In this document: positions 42,631 to 43,587 of the stretch, piece after piece
How the letters are laid out: every line of letters begins with the position of its first letter
How positions within the stretch are numbered: position 1 is the first letter of the stretch
NCBI GenBank assembly: GCA_021824575.1
Contig: JAKAKJ010000013.1
Span: 1-43,587, forward strand
DNA from: Chloroflexota bacterium
GTDB taxonomy: Bacteria > Chloroflexota > Anaerolineae > Anaerolineales > Villigracilaceae
Direction: 5' to 3'
DNA length: 43,587 bases
Notes under the pieces: model-generated
Told to the model about the DNA's origin: nothing
The model's input: only the letters and a program-made list of their open reading frames with translations
Databases searched by the model: none
Program-made: the position numbers and the translations under genes

Positions 42631-43395
42631 TCACAATTCCGCACCGAGGACGAAGAAGCGATCGGCTACACGCGCAACTTCGACAGGCAAGCCATATAAA
42701 CGACTCAATGTTTCATTGTTGATCACTTCCGACGGCGCGCCAATGGCAGCATGGCCGCGAGCCAGAAAAAGAACGCGGTCGGTTGCCTGCAATAATGGAT
42801 TGATGTCGTGCGATACCAGCAAAGTGGTCACGCCGCGCGTCCTGCAAATTCTTGAGATCAAGCCGACCACTTCCTGCTGATGAGCCAAATCAAGATTCGC
42901 TAAAGGTTCATCCAATAATAAAATTTTCGGATCGGTCAACAAAGCTTGGGCGATCATCAAACGTTGCTGTTCGCCGCCGGATAATAACCCGACCGGAGAT
43001 TCTGCCAGAGATAATGCGTCCACTTCCTCCAGCGCGCGGTCAATCATTTCGGTTCGCGCGCGGCTCGGTAAACCTATCCCCCAGCGGTGACCGTCCAAGC
43101 CGAAGCCGACCAAATCCCGCGCGCGAAGCGGCGTCTCCGGTTCAATGACGCGATGCTGCGGCACATATCCAATCGCTTGATTCCCGCGTCGAGGCGTTCG
43201 TCCCAGGATTTGAATCTTTCCCGCGCTTGGATGAATCAATCCCAATAAAAGTTTTAGCAGCGTGGTTTTGCCCGCGCCATTCGGTCCCAACACAACAATG
43301 AACTCGCCCGCGTGGATGGACAGGTTTACGTCGTTCAGGATGGACAGCTCGCCGAAGCGAACGCCGACATTTTCGAGAATGATCGAATCCTGCAT
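42631..43395 (-). CDS. znuC: Metal ABC transporter ATPase (ZnuC-like)
   Basis: The 254-residue ATPase subunit of the zinc/manganese importer. Motifs are Walker A GPNGAGKTTLL, Q-loop YVPQHR, ABC signature LLSGGEQQRLMIAQAL, Walker B ILLLDEPLANLD and the switch His in LLVSHDI. Starts at 43401 (overlapping the upstream stop as TAATG) and 43395 are both possible; the latter has the better distance to aggtgg. It follows the substrate-binding protein gene directly. Confidence 0.94.
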   Translation of the reverse strand: MQDSIILENVGVRFGELSILNDVNLSIHAGEFIVVLGPNGAGKTTLLKLLLGLIHPSAGKIQILGRTPRRGNQAIGYVPQHRVIEPETPLRARDLVGFGLDGHRWGIGLPSRARTEMIDRALEEVDALSLAESPVGLLSGGEQQRLMIAQALLTDPKILLLDEPLANLDLAHQQEVVGLISRICRTRGVTTLLVSHDINPLLQATDRVLFLARGHAAIGAPSEVINNETLSRLYGLPVEVARVADRFFVLGAEL

Positions 43396-43400
43396 AATCA

Positions 43401-43587
43401 TTAACCACCTAAAGCCGTTTGAAGTTCTTGGAGTTGATCGAGCATCCACTGTTGATAGGTGTTGCCGGACGGCATGGTTTCCGAAACTGCGACGATTGGA
43501 ATGTTCATTTGTTTGGCTTCATTTTGAAGATTGGTCGTGACCGGCGTGACAGTCTGGCTGTTGTAGATCAAGACTTTGACCTGCCGC
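43401..43587 (-). CDS. znuA: Metal ABC transporter substrate-binding protein, C-terminal end (ZnuA-like, partial)
   Basis: A frame that enters from the right edge and ends at TAA (43403-43401). Its 61 visible residues include VKVLIYNSQTVTPVTTNL, QMNIPIVAVSETMPSGNTYQQW and a final Leu/Gln helix. This matches the C-terminal lobe of cluster A-I (ZnuA/TroA) binding proteins, which catch Zn2+ or Mn2+ outside the membrane. The signal peptide, metal His residues and start lie outside the window, as does the promoter of this unit. Confidence 0.85.
   Translation of the reverse strand, partial: RQVKVLIYNSQTVTPVTTNLQNEAKQMNIPIVAVSETMPSGNTYQQWMLDQLQELQTALGG

Noticed and set aside
1-43587. CRISPR arrays, tRNA or rRNA genes, insertion sequences, prophage or defence genes
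   Set aside because: I saw no regularly spaced repeats, no T-loop signature in a tRNA context and no transposase, integrase, nuclease or toxin-antitoxin motifs in any credible frame.

Overview
The window reads as ordinary chromosomal DNA from a free-living bacterium, most likely a member of Chloroflexota (Anaerolineae-like). This lineage call is inference. It rests on lipoproteins with Thr/Pro-rich linkers after the lipidated Cys (e.g. VTPTPGPNP), an ATPase-less sugar ABC operon, an ATP-type PEP carboxykinase and many ATGA/TAATG-coupled genes. I see no rRNA or tRNA gene, CRISPR array, insertion sequence, integrase or phage gene. Coding density is very high and no stretch longer than about 300 bases lacks a gene.

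Layout. (1) 1-5.1 kb, plus strand: the end of an M28/glutaminyl-cyclase-like zinc enzyme, a soluble histidine kinase, HflX, a two-helix membrane peptide and a GT39-like membrane glycosyltransferase. (2) 5.2-11.3 kb, minus strand: an acyl-CoA synthetase, a coupled aspartate aminotransferase/PEP carboxykinase pair behind a possible attenuator, then fabD and rpmF under a near-consensus promoter. (3) 11.4-16.5 kb, plus strand: a coupled trio (SpoIIE-type phosphatase, P-loop protein, M1-like peptidase lipoprotein), then secD-secF. (4) 16.6-26.9 kb, minus strand: a Cys-rich lipoprotein and an amino-sugar utilisation locus. That locus holds a ROK repressor, ROK-fold kinase-like protein, PIG-L deacetylase, sugar-binding protein, two permeases, a NagZ-type GH3 enzyme and a SIS-domain deaminase/isomerase. 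A sigma70 promoter with an adjoining 10-bp inverted-repeat operator lies in front of it. (5) 27.0-34.3 kb, minus strand: an Atg22-like MFS transporter coupled to a complete hypABFCDE set for [NiFe]-hydrogenase maturation, with no hydrogenase subunit in view. (6) 34.4-43.6 kb: a metal-flavoured region with an SmtB/ArsR repressor and its palindromic operator, a P2-like cation ATPase, an ICMT-like methyltransferase, two zinc-ribbon AIM24 proteins, and, convergent to them, a zinc-uptake operon (znuA-C-B-B') ending in a Zur-like Fur protein.

How the genes work together. The amino-sugar locus can be read as a pathway from an imported GlcNAc saccharide to fructose-6-phosphate using a PIG-L deacetylase instead of NagA, which resembles the archaeal Dac/GlmD chitin route. 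The aminotransferase and PckA together could turn aspartate into PEP through oxaloacetate. Zur and the ZnuABC parts form one zinc-uptake unit, while the SmtB-like repressor faces the opposite, excess-metal side. The most interesting items are the NagA-less amino-sugar locus with its divergent ROK-fold protein, the tandem zinc-ribbon AIM24 genes, the Thr/Pro/Ala insertion in SecD, and the possible attenuator before the aminotransferase gene.
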